The notes: generated by a model not told the origin, from the letters alone. A stretch of 40,855 nucleotides of DNA from Deltaproteobacteria bacterium (GCA_016219115.1 JACRCH010000126.1:1-40855), one strand, 5' to 3'; positions 1 through 7,664 are shown, counted from the first letter of the stretch. A program made the numbers and translations.

Positions 1-22
1 CGCCCGCTTAAAGAAGCGGGCG
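1..22. terminator. GC-rich hairpin at the window edge
   Basis: A perfect 9-bp stem (CGCCCGCTT / AAGCGGGCG) with a 4-base loop is followed on the plus strand by TTTCTGTT. It lies just beyond the stop codon of the minus-strand superoxide dismutase gene. It could end that transcript, or end a plus-strand gene left of the window; the T-rich side that is visible favours the plus direction. The other flank is not in view. Confidence 0.5.
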
Positions 23-52
23 TTTCTGTTCTTGAATGAGTGTAAGGCGGCT

Positions 53-664
53 TCAGCTCGCCGCCTCCATCTCTATCTGGCCGAGGTTTATCCGGTCGAG
101 TCTCTTTGCGGCCATGTCCCAGTTGATGTTCTTGACGAAGGCGTCGAGATAAGGCGCCCTCTTTACCCCGAAGTCTATCACATAGGCGTGCTCGTAGACA
201 TCAAGCACGATGATGGGGACGACATTGACCGGCACCCTGTCGTTGTGCGCGTCGAGGCAGTAGTTGTGGAGTTTCCCGTCATAGGTATTCAGTCCGAGGA
301 TGACCCAGCCCCTGGCGGCCATGCCGCAGGCCTTCAGGTTGTCTATCCACCTGTCGAAAGAGCCGAAATCCCTCGCCAACAGGTCCGATAGCTTTCCTTT
401 GGGTTTGGCGCTCTTTACCCCGAGGTTCTCAAAATACAGCTCGTGCAGCACCACCCCGTTCAGGGCGAAGGTCTCGTCGGTCTTTAAAGCCCTGAACTCG
501 CTGAATATCTGGTTGGCCTTCGTAAGGTCCACGGTTTTAAGGCGGTCCTCTATCTCGTTGAGCTTGTTGACATAGCCCGCGTAGAGGATGTCCCTGTGCT
601 GGGAGATCTGGTTATCTGAGATGCCGTCGAGTTTAAGGTCGAATTTCTTTTGTTGATGAGCCAT
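53..664 (-). CDS. Fe/Mn-family superoxide dismutase (divergent subfamily)
   Basis: The 203-residue product has the Fe/Mn superoxide dismutase plan: an N-terminal helical hairpin followed by an alpha/beta domain. The four expected metal ligands can be placed at His23, His74, Asp155 and His159 (the last two in DVYEHAY), and the gateway Tyr at Tyr31. Two usual features differ: the second-shell His pair after the first ligand (HGKHH in typical enzymes) is replaced by ILY, and the Trp of DVWEHAY is Tyr. Family members convert superoxide to peroxide and oxygen in the cytoplasm; no signal peptide is seen. The ATG at 664 is preferred over an in-frame GTG six bases upstream because GGAGG lies 8-9 bases before the ATG. 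The metal (Fe or Mn) cannot be told from sequence. Confidence 0.85.
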   Translation of the reverse strand: MAHQQKKFDLKLDGISDNQISQHRDILYAGYVNKLNEIEDRLKTVDLTKANQIFSEFRALKTDETFALNGVVLHELYFENLGVKSAKPKGKLSDLLARDFGSFDRWIDNLKACGMAARGWVILGLNTYDGKLHNYCLDAHNDRVPVNVVPIIVLDVYEHAYVIDFGVKRAPYLDAFVKNINWDMAAKRLDRINLGQIEMEAAS

Positions 665-741
665 TGTCACGCCCTCCTTTTTTGCTTAAGGTTGTTTTAC
701 CGGGTCGAAGTCGGATGAAACCAGGATTGCCGGAAAGGTTT

Positions 742-770
742 ATGATACTGGTTTACTTAGAAGTAAAGCA
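742..770 (-). promoter_or_regulatory. Putative sod promoter with a 16-bp palindrome
   Basis: Upstream of the superoxide dismutase gene the minus strand has a TATCAT box (747-742). About where a -35 box and spacer would lie, there is a perfect inverted repeat, TTTACTT-AG-AAGTAAA (752-767). The palindrome would overlap the promoter, as expected of a repressor or redox regulator site. No matching regulator family was identified, and the -35 box is poor. Confidence 0.35.
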
Positions 771-817
771 GGCAAAAGCGATTGTGTCAAGCGGGGGAGT
801 CTGCCTTGAGATGGGGC

Positions 818-1180
818 CTATATGAACCTGTTGAGGAGTATGCTGAAAACGCTTATCACGACGGCCCCGAGTATCGCCGTAAAAAACCCGGCCACGCTGA
901 AGCCCGAGACGACATTGCCGACGAACCATAGCAAAAACCCGTTTATTATGAGCGTAAAAAGCCCCAGCGTCAGGAGGTTTATCGGGAGCGTAAGGATAAT
1001 GACCAGCGGTTTTATGAAGATATTGAGTATCCCGAGCAGTATGGCGGCCTTTATCGCCGGGCCGTACCCGACGACACTTATCCCCGGCACGAGGTACGCG
1101 GCTAAAAATACCCCGGCCGTCAGTATGATCATGCGAAGCACTATGTTTATCATCGTCGAATGGTAAGAGGTGTTTTGCAT
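818..1180 (-). CDS. YvlD / phage-holin-family small membrane protein
   Basis: This 120-residue protein is almost entirely hydrophobic, with four predicted membrane helices (roughly residues 13-30, 38-55, 59-80 and 88-115). The order of helices, the PGI turn after helix 1 and the NIFIKPLVIILTLPINLLTLG stretch (first part shown in most homologues as N-x-x-I-K-P-L) match the mycobacterial four-helix phage holin superfamily, typified by Bacillus YvlD. Despite the name these are usually chromosomal proteins of unknown role, and no phage genes are nearby. The ATG at 1180 follows a TTG at 1186; another Met lies at 1153. None has a clear ribosome-binding site, so the start is uncertain. The gene has no obvious functional link to its neighbours. 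Confidence 0.75.
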   Translation of the reverse strand: MQNTSYHSTMINIVLRMIILTAGVFLAAYLVPGISVVGYGPAIKAAILLGILNIFIKPLVIILTLPINLLTLGLFTLIINGFLLWFVGNVVSGFSVAGFFTAILGAVVISVFSILLNRFI

Positions 1181-1210
1181 AATCAAAAGTGCTTATGAGC
1201 CTTCCCCGGT

Positions 1211-1375
1211 TTTAATCACAAAATTCCCTGTAGCAAGATAGAGAGTTTCCTTGTAAAACCCTCCCCCATCGAGGGGGAGGGTAGGGGTGAAAAAATGTTT
1301 TCACCCTCCCCGCTTCCCGTTGCATCGGAAGAGCGCAACGGGAGTCCAGCCCTCCCGTCGAGGGAGGGGAGGGTT
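1211..1375. repeat. Dispersed repeat family R1, copy a
   Basis: This GC-rich, hairpin-forming block fills most of the gap between the YvlD-like gene and the phosphatase gene. Positions 1297-1344 are identical over 48 bases to 34148-34195. That core contains the stem CCCGTTGC / GCAACGGG (1316-1323 and 1335-1342). It is flanked by poly-C/poly-G hairpins around 1258-1282 and 1349-1373. The left part, a 'ctgtagca' and 'tttcctt' stretch at about 1228-1252, is shared with the block at 3006-3050 and is absent from the copy at 34 kb, so the copies are mosaics. Confidence 0.85.
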
Positions 1376-1403
1376 TGGTATGGTTGTTAATTTTTAGCAT
1401 TTA

Positions 1404-1448
1404 GCCCCTTTTCGGGGCGCCTTTTCAAGCCCCCGGCTTTACCCGGGG
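1404..1448. other. Two short hairpins downstream of the phosphatase gene
   Basis: Two stems follow the stop codon of the minus-strand phosphatase gene: GCCCC/GGGGC (1404-1418) and CCCCGG/CCGGGG (1431-1448). Neither has a clean T-run on the minus strand, so they are weak terminator candidates or part of the repeat-rich spacer. Confidence 0.35.
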
Positions 1449-1495
1449 TACATGACTCTTCACCCACCACCCTTTAGTCAGCTCCCAACCTGAAC

Positions 1496-2275
1496 TTAAC
1501 AACCCTTTTGAGAGAGCACTTCGAGCATCTCTTTGTGGATGAGGCCGTTGGAGGCGAGGCATTCGTCGCTTGCGTCTATCGAAAAAGGCGCTCCTTTAAA
1601 GTCCGTTATTGTCCCTCCGGCCTCTTTTAATATCAGCGCGGCGGCGGCCACGTCCCAGGGCTTCAGTTTCATCTCCCAGAAGCCGTCGAACCTCCCGGCG
1701 GCCGTGTAGCTTAAGTCGAGGGCCGCGGCGCCGGCGCGTCTTATGGCCTGTGCCTTGAGCGAAAAGTTCGAGAAGTGGTCGAAGTTGTTATCCTTCGATG
1801 TCCTCAGGTCATAGGGGAACCCCGTGGCAAGGAGGCTGTGGTTGAGGGAGTTCACCTTTGAGACTGAAAGCCTGACCCCGTTGAGGTACGCGCCGGCGCC
1901 CTTCCCGGCCGTGAACATCTCATCGAGCATCGGGTTGTAGACGACCCCGAACTTTACCTCCTCGGCCTCCTCAAAGGCTATGGAGACGCAAAAGACCGGA
2001 AAGCCGTGCGCGTAGTTGGTCGTGCCGTCGAGCGGGTCTATTATCCACCTGCGGGAGGACAATGATGCCACCTCAAGGCTCTCCTCGGCAAGTATGCCGT
2101 GGTCCGGGAACGCCTTCTTTATCTCACCCACTATGAGGGCTTCTGATCTTTTATCGAGCTCGGTGACGATATTGACCGCCCCCTTGAACTCGATACGGCC
2201 GGCCTTGCCGAGGTTATCCCTTAAGAGCGAACCGGCCTTTCTGGCGGCGTTTACGGCTAATTCTTTTATATCCAT
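1496..2275 (-). CDS. suhB: Inositol-monophosphatase family protein (SuhB-like)
   Basis: The product (about 259 residues) carries the two signature motifs of the Mg-dependent, lithium-sensitive phosphatase family: WIIDPLDGTTNY near the middle, with the metal-binding Asp residues, and WDVAAAALILKEAGG near the C-terminus. An upstream EES supplies the further acidic ligand. Such enzymes remove phosphate from inositol-1-phosphate, and some act on fructose-1,6-bisphosphate or NADP; bacterial SuhB also binds RNA polymerase in antitermination. The sequence does not separate these roles. A GTG at 2311 would add 12 residues, but no ribosome-binding site precedes it and the ATG at 2275 gives the usual family length. 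It lies downstream of the fmdB-like gene on the same strand, with a terminator between them. Confidence 0.85.
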   Translation of the reverse strand: MDIKELAVNAARKAGSLLRDNLGKAGRIEFKGAVNIVTELDKRSEALIVGEIKKAFPDHGILAEESLEVASLSSRRWIIDPLDGTTNYAHGFPVFCVSIAFEEAEEVKFGVVYNPMLDEMFTAGKGAGAYLNGVRLSVSKVNSLNHSLLATGFPYDLRTSKDNNFDHFSNFSLKAQAIRRAGAAALDLSYTAAGRFDGFWEMKLKPWDVAAAALILKEAGGTITDFKGAPFSIDASDECLASNGLIHKEMLEVLSQKGC

Positions 2276-2385
2276 TTTTAACGGTCCGTAACCCTCAGGG
2301 TCGTTATCCACCGGGGGGAGTTATATTTTACGCAGGGTGGAAAGTTTTTGAGAGGTTATATTTTACGGGAAGAGTCCTGTTACGG

Positions 2386-2427
2386 CAAGAAAAAGATGAG
2401 GCCCGAAGATATTATTTTCGGGCCTCA
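2386..2427 (-). terminator. Rho-independent terminator after the FmdB-like gene
   Basis: A perfect 10-bp stem (GAGGCCCGAA / TTCGGGCCTC, 2398-2426) is followed on the minus strand by a T-rich run (2396-2386). It is placed to end transcription of the FmdB-like gene before the phosphatase gene. Confidence 0.85.
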
Positions 2428-2464
2428 AATGTCGGTTGTACGGTGATTTCCTAAGTCGTCTTCC

Positions 2465-2710
2465 TCAGCATTTCGGGCACCCGGAGCAGCCGGGCGGGGT
2501 GCCTGAAGAATCTTTTTTGTCTTTCTTGTCGCCCTTGGCGTAGTCCGTGGCGTACCAGCCCGAGCCCTTCAGGTGGAAAGAGGACTGGGAAATAAGCTTT
2601 TCGACCTTGCCTGAACAATGGATGCATTTTTCCACGGGCTTGTCGGAAAACTTCTGCATCACCTCGAAGTCCTTGCCGCATTTTGTGCATCTGTACTCAT
2701 AGATCGGCAT
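2465..2710 (-). CDS. FmdB-family zinc-ribbon protein
   Basis: This 81-residue protein begins MPIYEYRCTKCG, the hallmark of the FmdB/CxxC_CxxC_SSSS family. CxxC pairs at residues 8-11 and 34-37 would bind one zinc, and the next segment contains the family's SxSSFHLKGSGWYATDY pattern. The C-terminus is a Lys/Asp-rich linker ending in CSGCPKC, which could hold another metal. The family was named as a putative regulator of amidase/formamidase genes, but its function is unknown. A good promoter lies just upstream (2748-2776) and a terminator follows, so it is probably a single-gene transcript. A GGAGG lies 12 bases before the ATG, slightly farther than usual. Confidence 0.85.
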   Translation of the reverse strand: MPIYEYRCTKCGKDFEVMQKFSDKPVEKCIHCSGKVEKLISQSSFHLKGSGWYATDYAKGDKKDKKDSSGTPPGCSGCPKC

Positions 2711-2747
2711 ACAGCTGAAATACCTCCGATAAAATTTGACCAGTTAT

Positions 2748-2776
2748 ATTGTATGGCCGCCGGCGCGATATGTCAA
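2748..2776 (-). promoter_or_regulatory. Sigma70-type promoter for the FmdB-like gene
   Basis: On the minus strand a consensus -35 box TTGACA (2776-2771) is separated by exactly 17 bases from TACAAT (2753-2748). The transcript would start about 30 bases upstream of the FmdB-like ATG at 2710. Confidence 0.75.
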
Positions 2777-2902
2777 CAGGTTATAATCTTTAAGCCTTGA
2801 ACGGATCGCGTCGAAATGATGAAGTTGTGAGAAAAGGCATAGACCGGGGAAATGAGTTGTGAGAAAATACGGATATATCGGGCGTACTCGCGGGCCGCTC
2901 TT

Positions 2903-2968
2903 TCAGCATGTTCGGAAGGCAGCCTTCTTGTTGTCGTAATGGTGCGGAATAGCTTGGGTTTTAGCCAT
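2903..2968 (-). CDS. Short ORF (21 codons), possibly a frameshifted small gene
   Basis: On the minus strand GGAGG lies 6 bases before an ATG at 2968. The reading frame gives MAKTQAIPHHYDNKKAAFR and stops at TGA (2903-2905). If the frame is shifted by one base after AAF, translation continues through a helix-like stretch (EHAERAAREYARYIR) for about another 45 codons. That pattern fits a real small protein broken by one indel or a sequencing error. No family was recognised. Confidence 0.3.
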   Translation of the reverse strand: MAKTQAIPHHYDNKKAAFRTC

Positions 2969-3005
2969 GGGAAGCCTCCGTTATTTTAAATTTTCTTTAA
3001 CTTGT

Positions 3006-3112
3006 AATTTTCTGTAGCAAAGCCACAGGGTTTCCTTATAAAAACCCTCCCCTCGATGGGGGAGGGTTTGATACCCTGCAAGCCTTGGCTTGCAGGGAGG
3101 TTCATTCCCCTG
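3006..3112. repeat. Mosaic repeat block (parts of R1 and R2)
   Basis: The left part (3006-3070) matches the left half of R1 copy a, including 'ctgtagca', 'tttcctt' and the CCCTCCCC...GGGGGAGGG hairpin. The right part (about 3080-3112) is a palindrome around CTGCAAGCC/GGCTTGCAG followed by GGAGGTTCATTC. It is a reverse-complement relative of the R2 element at 33.8 kb. The rest of the 2711-3191 gap holds only the short ORF above and no other feature that I can see. Confidence 0.65.
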
Positions 3113-3191
3113 GGTCTTATCCTCCGGGGTCAGGTCTCTTTTTCAATGTTTTGAAGACCCGTGGTTTTTTTAGCCAGGGCAGGGTTCACTA

Positions 3192-4502
3192 ATGGTATCA
3201 AAGGAAAACGACACCGGTAAAAGCCTCAAATACTCCATCAGGGATGGGGTGTTCGCCAGCCTCATGACGGGTTTTACCGTCGATTATTTCACCCCGTTTC
3301 TGCTCCTCCTTGGCGGCACATTGAGGCATGTCGCCGTGTTGAGCGCTCTGCCCAACCTCATCTCTTCGATCATCCAGCTTAAAAGCGCGGACATCCCCGA
3401 GAGGCTGAAGTCGAGAAAGAGGGTGATAAACCTCTTTGTCCTCCTCCAGGCCCTCATGCTTATCCCGATGACGGCGAGCTTCATGCTCGGGGAGGCGAGG
3501 ATAGCGGTCTTTATCGCCACGGTCACCCTCTTTACGTCGTTCGGCGCCTTTGTCGCCCCGGCGTGGGGCAGCCTCATGGCCGACCTCGTTAGAGAAGACA
3601 GGCGGGGCGAGTACTTCGGATGGAGGAACAAGGTTTTAGGCCTTGTCACGATAGCCGCTGCCTTCGGGGCCGGGTTTGTGCTCCATCAGACCGAAAGGTT
3701 CAATGTCTTTTTGGGCTTTGCCGCTGTCTTCGGATTGGCCTTCGTCTTCAGGGTCGTCTCCTGGAGGTACTTGAGGAAGATGCACGAGCCCGAGATGGTC
3801 CACAGAAAAGAGGACTACTTCTCGATAATAGACTTCATATCCAGGGCGAACACCAGCAACTTCGCGCGGTTCGTAATCTTCGTCTCGGTGATGAAGTTCG
3901 CGGTCAACATAGCCTCGCCGTTCTTCGCGGTCCTCATGATACGGGACCTGAAGTTCAATTACCTGACCTATACGGTCATAACTCTGGCGGCGACCCTTGC
4001 CACGAACATCTCCATAAAAAGGTGGGGGGTGCACGCCGACAAGATCGGGAACCTCAAGGTACTGAGGCTCACCTCGCGCTTTATCGCCTTTGTGCCTCTT
4101 TTGTGGGTAATCAACCAGAACCCGTACTTCTTATTCGCGGCGCAGATGTTCTCTGGTTTCGCGTGGGCGGGTTTTAACCTCTCGGCCTCCAACTTCATCT
4201 ACGACGCGGCGAGTCCCGGCAAAAGGACCCGCTGCATCGCCTACTTCAATGTGTTCAACGGCCTTTCACTCTGTCTCGGCGCGCTTTTAGGCGGCTATCT
4301 GGCGCAGATGACGCACCCGGGGTTTTTGAAGTACAACATCATGAACCTCATACTGATCTCGGCTATTTTGAGGCTGGGTGCGGCGTTCTTCCTGCCGTTT
4401 AACCTGAAGGAAGTAAGGGAAGTCGAAGAGATAAGGAGCCACCAGCTCATCTACAGCATGATAAAATTGAAGTTCAAGTGGGCCTCGAAGGGGAAGGACT
4501 GA
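3192..4502 (+). CDS. Major facilitator superfamily transporter
   Basis: The 436-residue product has about twelve hydrophobic helices in two halves, separated by a charged central loop (around residues 195-215, KMHEPEMVHRKEDY). The segment after helix 4-5 (SLMADLVREDRRGEYFGWRNK) is the cytoplasmic signature loop of an MFS subgroup, with its Arg/Gly pattern. The substrate cannot be inferred: no known sugar, drug or metabolite transporter motif was recognised, and the neighbours (MsrA, FmdB-like) give no hint. The gene stands alone, converging on msrA with only 12 bases between the stops and no clear terminator. The ribosome-binding site is weak. Confidence 0.8.
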   Translation: MVSKENDTGKSLKYSIRDGVFASLMTGFTVDYFTPFLLLLGGTLRHVAVLSALPNLISSIIQLKSADIPERLKSRKRVINLFVLLQALMLIPMTASFMLGEARIAVFIATVTLFTSFGAFVAPAWGSLMADLVREDRRGEYFGWRNKVLGLVTIAAAFGAGFVLHQTERFNVFLGFAAVFGLAFVFRVVSWRYLRKMHEPEMVHRKEDYFSIIDFISRANTSNFARFVIFVSVMKFAVNIASPFFAVLMIRDLKFNYLTYTVITLAATLATNISIKRWGVHADKIGNLKVLRLTSRFIAFVPLLWVINQNPYFLFAAQMFSGFAWAGFNLSASNFIYDAASPGKRTRCIAYFNVFNGLSLCLGALLGGYLAQMTHPGFLKYNIMNLILISAILRLGAAFFLPFNLKEVREVEEIRSHQLIYSMIKLKFKWASKGKD

Positions 4503-4514
4503 GAGGGTGAGGGG

Positions 4515-4985
4515 CTACAGCCCGCAGCGCTTGATCCCCCTCTTTTCAAGATACCTCTGGTGGTACTCCTCGGCCGGATAGAAAATTGACGCAGGCGTTA
4601 TCGCGGTCACTATCGGCCTCTTAAAGGCCCGGCTGTCCTCAAGCCTCTTTACGGATTCCCTCGCGGCCTTCTCCTGCTCCGGCGTATGGAAGAATATCGC
4701 GGAGCGGTACTGACTGCCGACATCCGGGCCCTGCCTGTTAAGGGTCGTCGGGTCGTGTGTCTCCCAGAATACGCCGAGAAGCTCCTCGTAGCTGACCTTG
4801 TCCGGGTCGTACTCTATCTCTACCGCCTCGGCGTGGCCGGTGGTATCGGTGCAGACATCCTCATAGGTCGGGTCTATGAATCTCCCGCCTGTATATCCGA
4901 CGGTCGTCTTTATGATACCCTTTACCGCTCTGAAGGCCTCTTCCACACCCCAGAAACAACCTGCCGCGAAAGTAGCTTTTTCCAT
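4515..4985 (-). CDS. msrA: Peptide methionine sulfoxide reductase MsrA
   Basis: MsrA reduces the S-epimer of methionine sulfoxide in proteins and repairs oxidative damage in the cytoplasm. The 156-residue product has the catalytic GCFWG motif with the nucleophilic Cys10, then GYTGG, the [15 protein letters not shown] segment and GSQYRSAIF, all typical of the family. A Cys near the C-terminus (KRCGL) could act in resolving the sulfenic acid. A longer reading frame begins at 5030, but GGGGGAG lies 4-5 bases before the ATG at 4985 and the protein then begins in the usual way. No msrB is fused or adjacent. Confidence 0.93.
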   Translation of the reverse strand: MEKATFAAGCFWGVEEAFRAVKGIIKTTVGYTGGRFIDPTYEDVCTDTTGHAEAVEIEYDPDKVSYEELLGVFWETHDPTTLNRQGPDVGSQYRSAIFFHTPEQEKAARESVKRLEDSRAFKRPIVTAITPASIFYPAEEYHQRYLEKRGIKRCGL

Positions 4986-5030
4986 GGTCTCCCCCTCAAA
5001 ATGATAGACGGCATATTGATATTTTATCAT

Positions 5031-5330
5031 AATTCGCCGGGATGGGCACCAAAGGCGAAGGATTTATCGGTTTATCAGGTTCGCCTCGGAAGTGCTTCAG
5101 AAGGTCCCTGCGTCCGAAAAGGTCGAGTAGTAACAGCCGGAGCATCTGCCGCAACGAATAGCCGGGGCGGCGCTTGAATTTGAGCCATGCGAGTATAAAG
5201 GCGGATTTGGGTAAGCGCTGCGTTCCTTGAGGGTATAGGGTTTTTCATCATTGACCCTTGCAAGGGCGAGGGATACGGCTACATGACTGGAGAAAATCTT
5301 GAGCATCTGACCAAAATGGAAAGGCCTGTA
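5031..5330. other. Intergenic spacer with no recognised gene
   Basis: The spacer between the divergent msrA and FAD-dehydrogenase genes is about 390 bases long. Its right end holds a promoter (5339-5367). The rest has only short open frames with no recognisable protein, ribosome-binding site or repeat. An AT-rich stretch at 5018-5032 could hold the msrA promoter on the minus strand, but the boxes are weak. Confidence 0.4.
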
Positions 5331-5338
5331 TTTAGGAA

Positions 5339-5367
5339 TTTCAAGTGAATCGTAATCCTGCTATACT
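5339..5367 (+). promoter_or_regulatory. Extended -10 promoter abutting the FAD-dehydrogenase start
   Basis: TGC-TATACT gives an extended -10 element (TATACT at 5362-5367), with a weak -35 (TTTCAA) 17 bases upstream. Only six bases separate the -10 box from the ATG at 5374. Transcription would therefore be expected to begin at or next to the start codon, leaving no room for a leader. Confidence 0.5.
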
Positions 5368-5373
5368 CTGGGA

Positions 5374-6717
5374 ATGGCTGTAACGGACTACGATTGCATA
5401 ATCGTCGGCGCTGGCCCGGCCGGGATATTCGCCGCCCTCGAGATCGTGACTAAGAGCGAGGGCAAAAAGGTCCTCCTTGTCGAGAAGGGCAAGGACCTCG
5501 CCGGGCGCGACAGGAAGGAAATATTCTCGGGGTGGGGCGGGGCCGGGACCTACAGCGACGGCAAGCTCAACATATCGAGGGATGTCGGCGGTTTTTTAAA
5601 CGAGTACAAGGCCCCCGCGGAGCTCGATGAGCTCCTTGCCTACGCCGACGGCCTGTATCTTAAGTACGGCGCCCCGGCGGAGATCAAGGGGCACGACAGG
5701 GAGGCGGTCGTGAAGCTGGAGGAGGCGGCCGCCAGGGCCGGCTTGAGGCTCATATCTTTCCCCATCAGACACATCGGCACGGACAGGTGCCTGGGCCTTC
5801 TTAAGAACCTGAGGGCCGAGCTTGAGGGCAAGGTCGACATGCTCTTTGACAGGGAGGTCGCCGAGGTCATCACCGCCAACGGCGCGGCCGCCGGCATAAG
5901 GACGCTTGACGGCGCGGAGTTCCGTTCGGATTTCATAATACTGTGTCCCGGCAGGATCGGGGCGCGCTGGCTTCAGGAAGTCGCCAGAAAGAACGGGTTA
6001 CAGACCGACAACAACCCGGTTGACATAGGCGTCAGGGTGGAAGTCCCGGCAACGGTCTTGAGCCAGGTGACGGATGTGGTCCACGAGGCGAAGCTCACCT
6101 ACAACTCCAGGAAGTTCGACGACCCGGTGAGGACATTCTGCATGAACCCCTACGGGGTGGTCGTTAAGGAGAGAAACGCGGGGTTCTGCACCGTCAACGG
6201 CCACAGCTACTCCGTCAGGAAATCCGAAAACACCAATTTCGCCATCCTCGTCTCCACGGTCTTCACCGAGCCGTTCCGCGAGCCGATAGCCTACGGGGAA
6301 TATATCGCAAAGCTTGCCAACCTTTTAGGCGGCGGCATCATAGTCCAGAGGCTCGGAGACCTGCTGCACGGCAGGCGCTCCACCGCCGACAGGATAAAGC
6401 GCGGGGCCCTGAAGCCGACCTTGCAGGACGCCACCCCCGGGGACCTTTCCTTCGTCCTGCCCTATAGGTATGTCTCGGATATCATCGAGATGCTCGAGGC
6501 CCTTGACAGGTTCGCCCCGGGCCTGAACTCCCCGTCCACGCTCCTGTACGGCGTGGAGGTCAAGTTCTACTCACTGAGACCAAGGCTTACGGGCGCGCTG
6601 GAGACCGAGATAAAGAACCTCTTTGCCGCCGGGGACGGGGCCGGGGTCACAAGGGGGATACTCCAGGCGTCGGTATCGGGGGTGATCGCCGCCAGAGAAG
6701 CGCTCAAGAGGATGTGA
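5374..6717 (+). CDS. FAD-dependent dehydrogenase (COG2509 type)
   Basis: The 447-residue protein opens with a Rossmann FAD-binding motif (VGAGPAGIFAALE) followed at about residue 33 by the acidic end of strand 2 (LLVEKG). The sequence GRDRKEIFSGWGGAGTYSDGKLN (about 44-66) is characteristic of the uncharacterised FAD dehydrogenases of COG2509. A C-terminal GDGAGVTRGILQASVSG completes the FAD site. No signal peptide or membrane helix is seen. Homologues are widespread in anaerobes; the substrate is unknown. The gene lies alone between msrA and trmJ. It has no Shine-Dalgarno sequence and a promoter within six bases of the ATG, so the transcript may be leaderless. Confidence 0.85.
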   Translation: MAVTDYDCIIVGAGPAGIFAALEIVTKSEGKKVLLVEKGKDLAGRDRKEIFSGWGGAGTYSDGKLNISRDVGGFLNEYKAPAELDELLAYADGLYLKYGAPAEIKGHDREAVVKLEEAAARAGLRLISFPIRHIGTDRCLGLLKNLRAELEGKVDMLFDREVAEVITANGAAAGIRTLDGAEFRSDFIILCPGRIGARWLQEVARKNGLQTDNNPVDIGVRVEVPATVLSQVTDVVHEAKLTYNSRKFDDPVRTFCMNPYGVVVKERNAGFCTVNGHSYSVRKSENTNFAILVSTVFTEPFREPIAYGEYIAKLANLLGGGIIVQRLGDLLHGRRSTADRIKRGALKPTLQDATPGDLSFVLPYRYVSDIIEMLEALDRFAPGLNSPSTLLYGVEVKFYSLRPRLTGALETEIKNLFAAGDGAGVTRGILQASVSGVIAAREALKRM

Positions 6718-6784
6718 CTCTCAGCCGCACCTTGAAACCGGGGCGCCGGAGTGTGAAAAAATATAAGAGACGGAAAAGGGCCGC

Positions 6785-7660
6785 ATGAGAGGCAGGAGAA
6801 AGGCGCGGGAGAAGAAAAAGTCTCCGGTCTTCGACAATATAGAGATAGTGCTTGTAGAGCCGCAGAGCCCTGGGAATGTCGGGAGTGTGGCCAGGGCGAT
6901 GAAGAACACCGGGTTTAAAAGGCTCGTCCTCATAAACCCGTGCGACTATAAGAACAACGAGGCCTACTCGATGGCCTGCAAGGCCGACGACGTCTTAAAG
7001 GGCGCAACGGTCCTGCCGGCCTTAGCTGACTGCGTAAAAGATACCGGCCTTGTCATAGGCACCACCAGAAGGCAGGGGCGCATACGCTACCCGATACTCA
7101 CGCTTGATGAGGCCGTGCCGAAGATCCTCGAGTTCGGCTCGAAAAACAGGGTCTCGATACTCTTCGGGAGGGAAGACCGGGGCCTGGAAAACGACGAGAT
7201 ACCGGTGTGCGATATACTCCTTGAGATACCCGCCGACGAGGATTACGGCTCGCTGAATCTGTCCCACGCGGTCTTTCTGGTATGCTACCGCCTCTTTGCC
7301 GCCGAGTGCGCCAGGGCTCCGACCGTTAAGGTGGCCCCCAGGGAAGAGCTTGAGAGGATGTATCTGCACATGGAGGAGGCGTTGAGGGCTTTAAGCTACG
7401 GCGAGATGGGAGGGGTCCACCTCCTTGAGTCGATACTCCGCAGCTTCAGGCGCCTTTTCGGCAGGACAGGGCTGATGCAAAAGGAGATCAATATGCTGCG
7501 CGGCATATTCGCGCAGATAGAGGGCAGGGTCTCAAAGGCTCAAGCGGATGAGCCGGGCCCGGATAAGCTAAAGACCGGAGCGCGCCGGGAGCCGTCTTTG
7601 GAAACCGGCGCGGCATGCCGGCAAACGGCCCCGCTTCGGCGGAAGATAAGTAAGGAGTGA
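6785..7660 (+). CDS. trmJ: TrmJ-type tRNA/rRNA 2'-O-methyltransferase (SPOUT)
   Basis: This SPOUT-fold enzyme is expected to methylate the 2'-OH of nucleotide 32 in tRNA using S-adenosylmethionine. Motif 1 is VLVEPQSPGNVGSVARAMKN (about residues 20-39), with the catalytic Arg. Motif 2 is FGREDRGLENDEI, and motif 3 is IPADEDYGSLNLSHAV, forming the knotted cofactor site. A C-terminal helical extension follows, as in TrmJ rather than in the shorter TrmL. The last 40 residues are a charged, low-complexity tail (many Lys/Arg/Pro) that looks unstructured. AAAAGGG lies about 5 bases before the ATG. The next feature downstream is the cobalamin riboswitch, so it is probably not part of that operon. 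Confidence 0.88.
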   Translation: MRGRRKAREKKKSPVFDNIEIVLVEPQSPGNVGSVARAMKNTGFKRLVLINPCDYKNNEAYSMACKADDVLKGATVLPALADCVKDTGLVIGTTRRQGRIRYPILTLDEAVPKILEFGSKNRVSILFGREDRGLENDEIPVCDILLEIPADEDYGSLNLSHAVFLVCYRLFAAECARAPTVKVAPREELERMYLHMEEALRALSYGEMGGVHLLESILRSFRRLFGRTGLMQKEINMLRGIFAQIEGRVSKAQADEPGPDKLKTGARREPSLETGAACRQTAPLRRKISKE

Positions 7661-7664
7661 AAAG

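Noticed and set aside
818-1180. A prophage remnant, on the basis of a holin-family protein
   Set aside because: The family is mostly chromosomal in bacteria and no other phage gene, integrase or attachment site is nearby.
1211-1375. A CRISPR array or tandem repeat
   Set aside because: The hairpins are different from one another, without equal-length repeats or spacers; the block is a dispersed repeat.
5097-5306. A 69-codon minus-strand frame with several Cys residues in the msrA/FAD-dehydrogenase spacer
   Set aside because: No ribosome-binding site, no recognisable metal-binding spacing and no family resemblance; likely chance.
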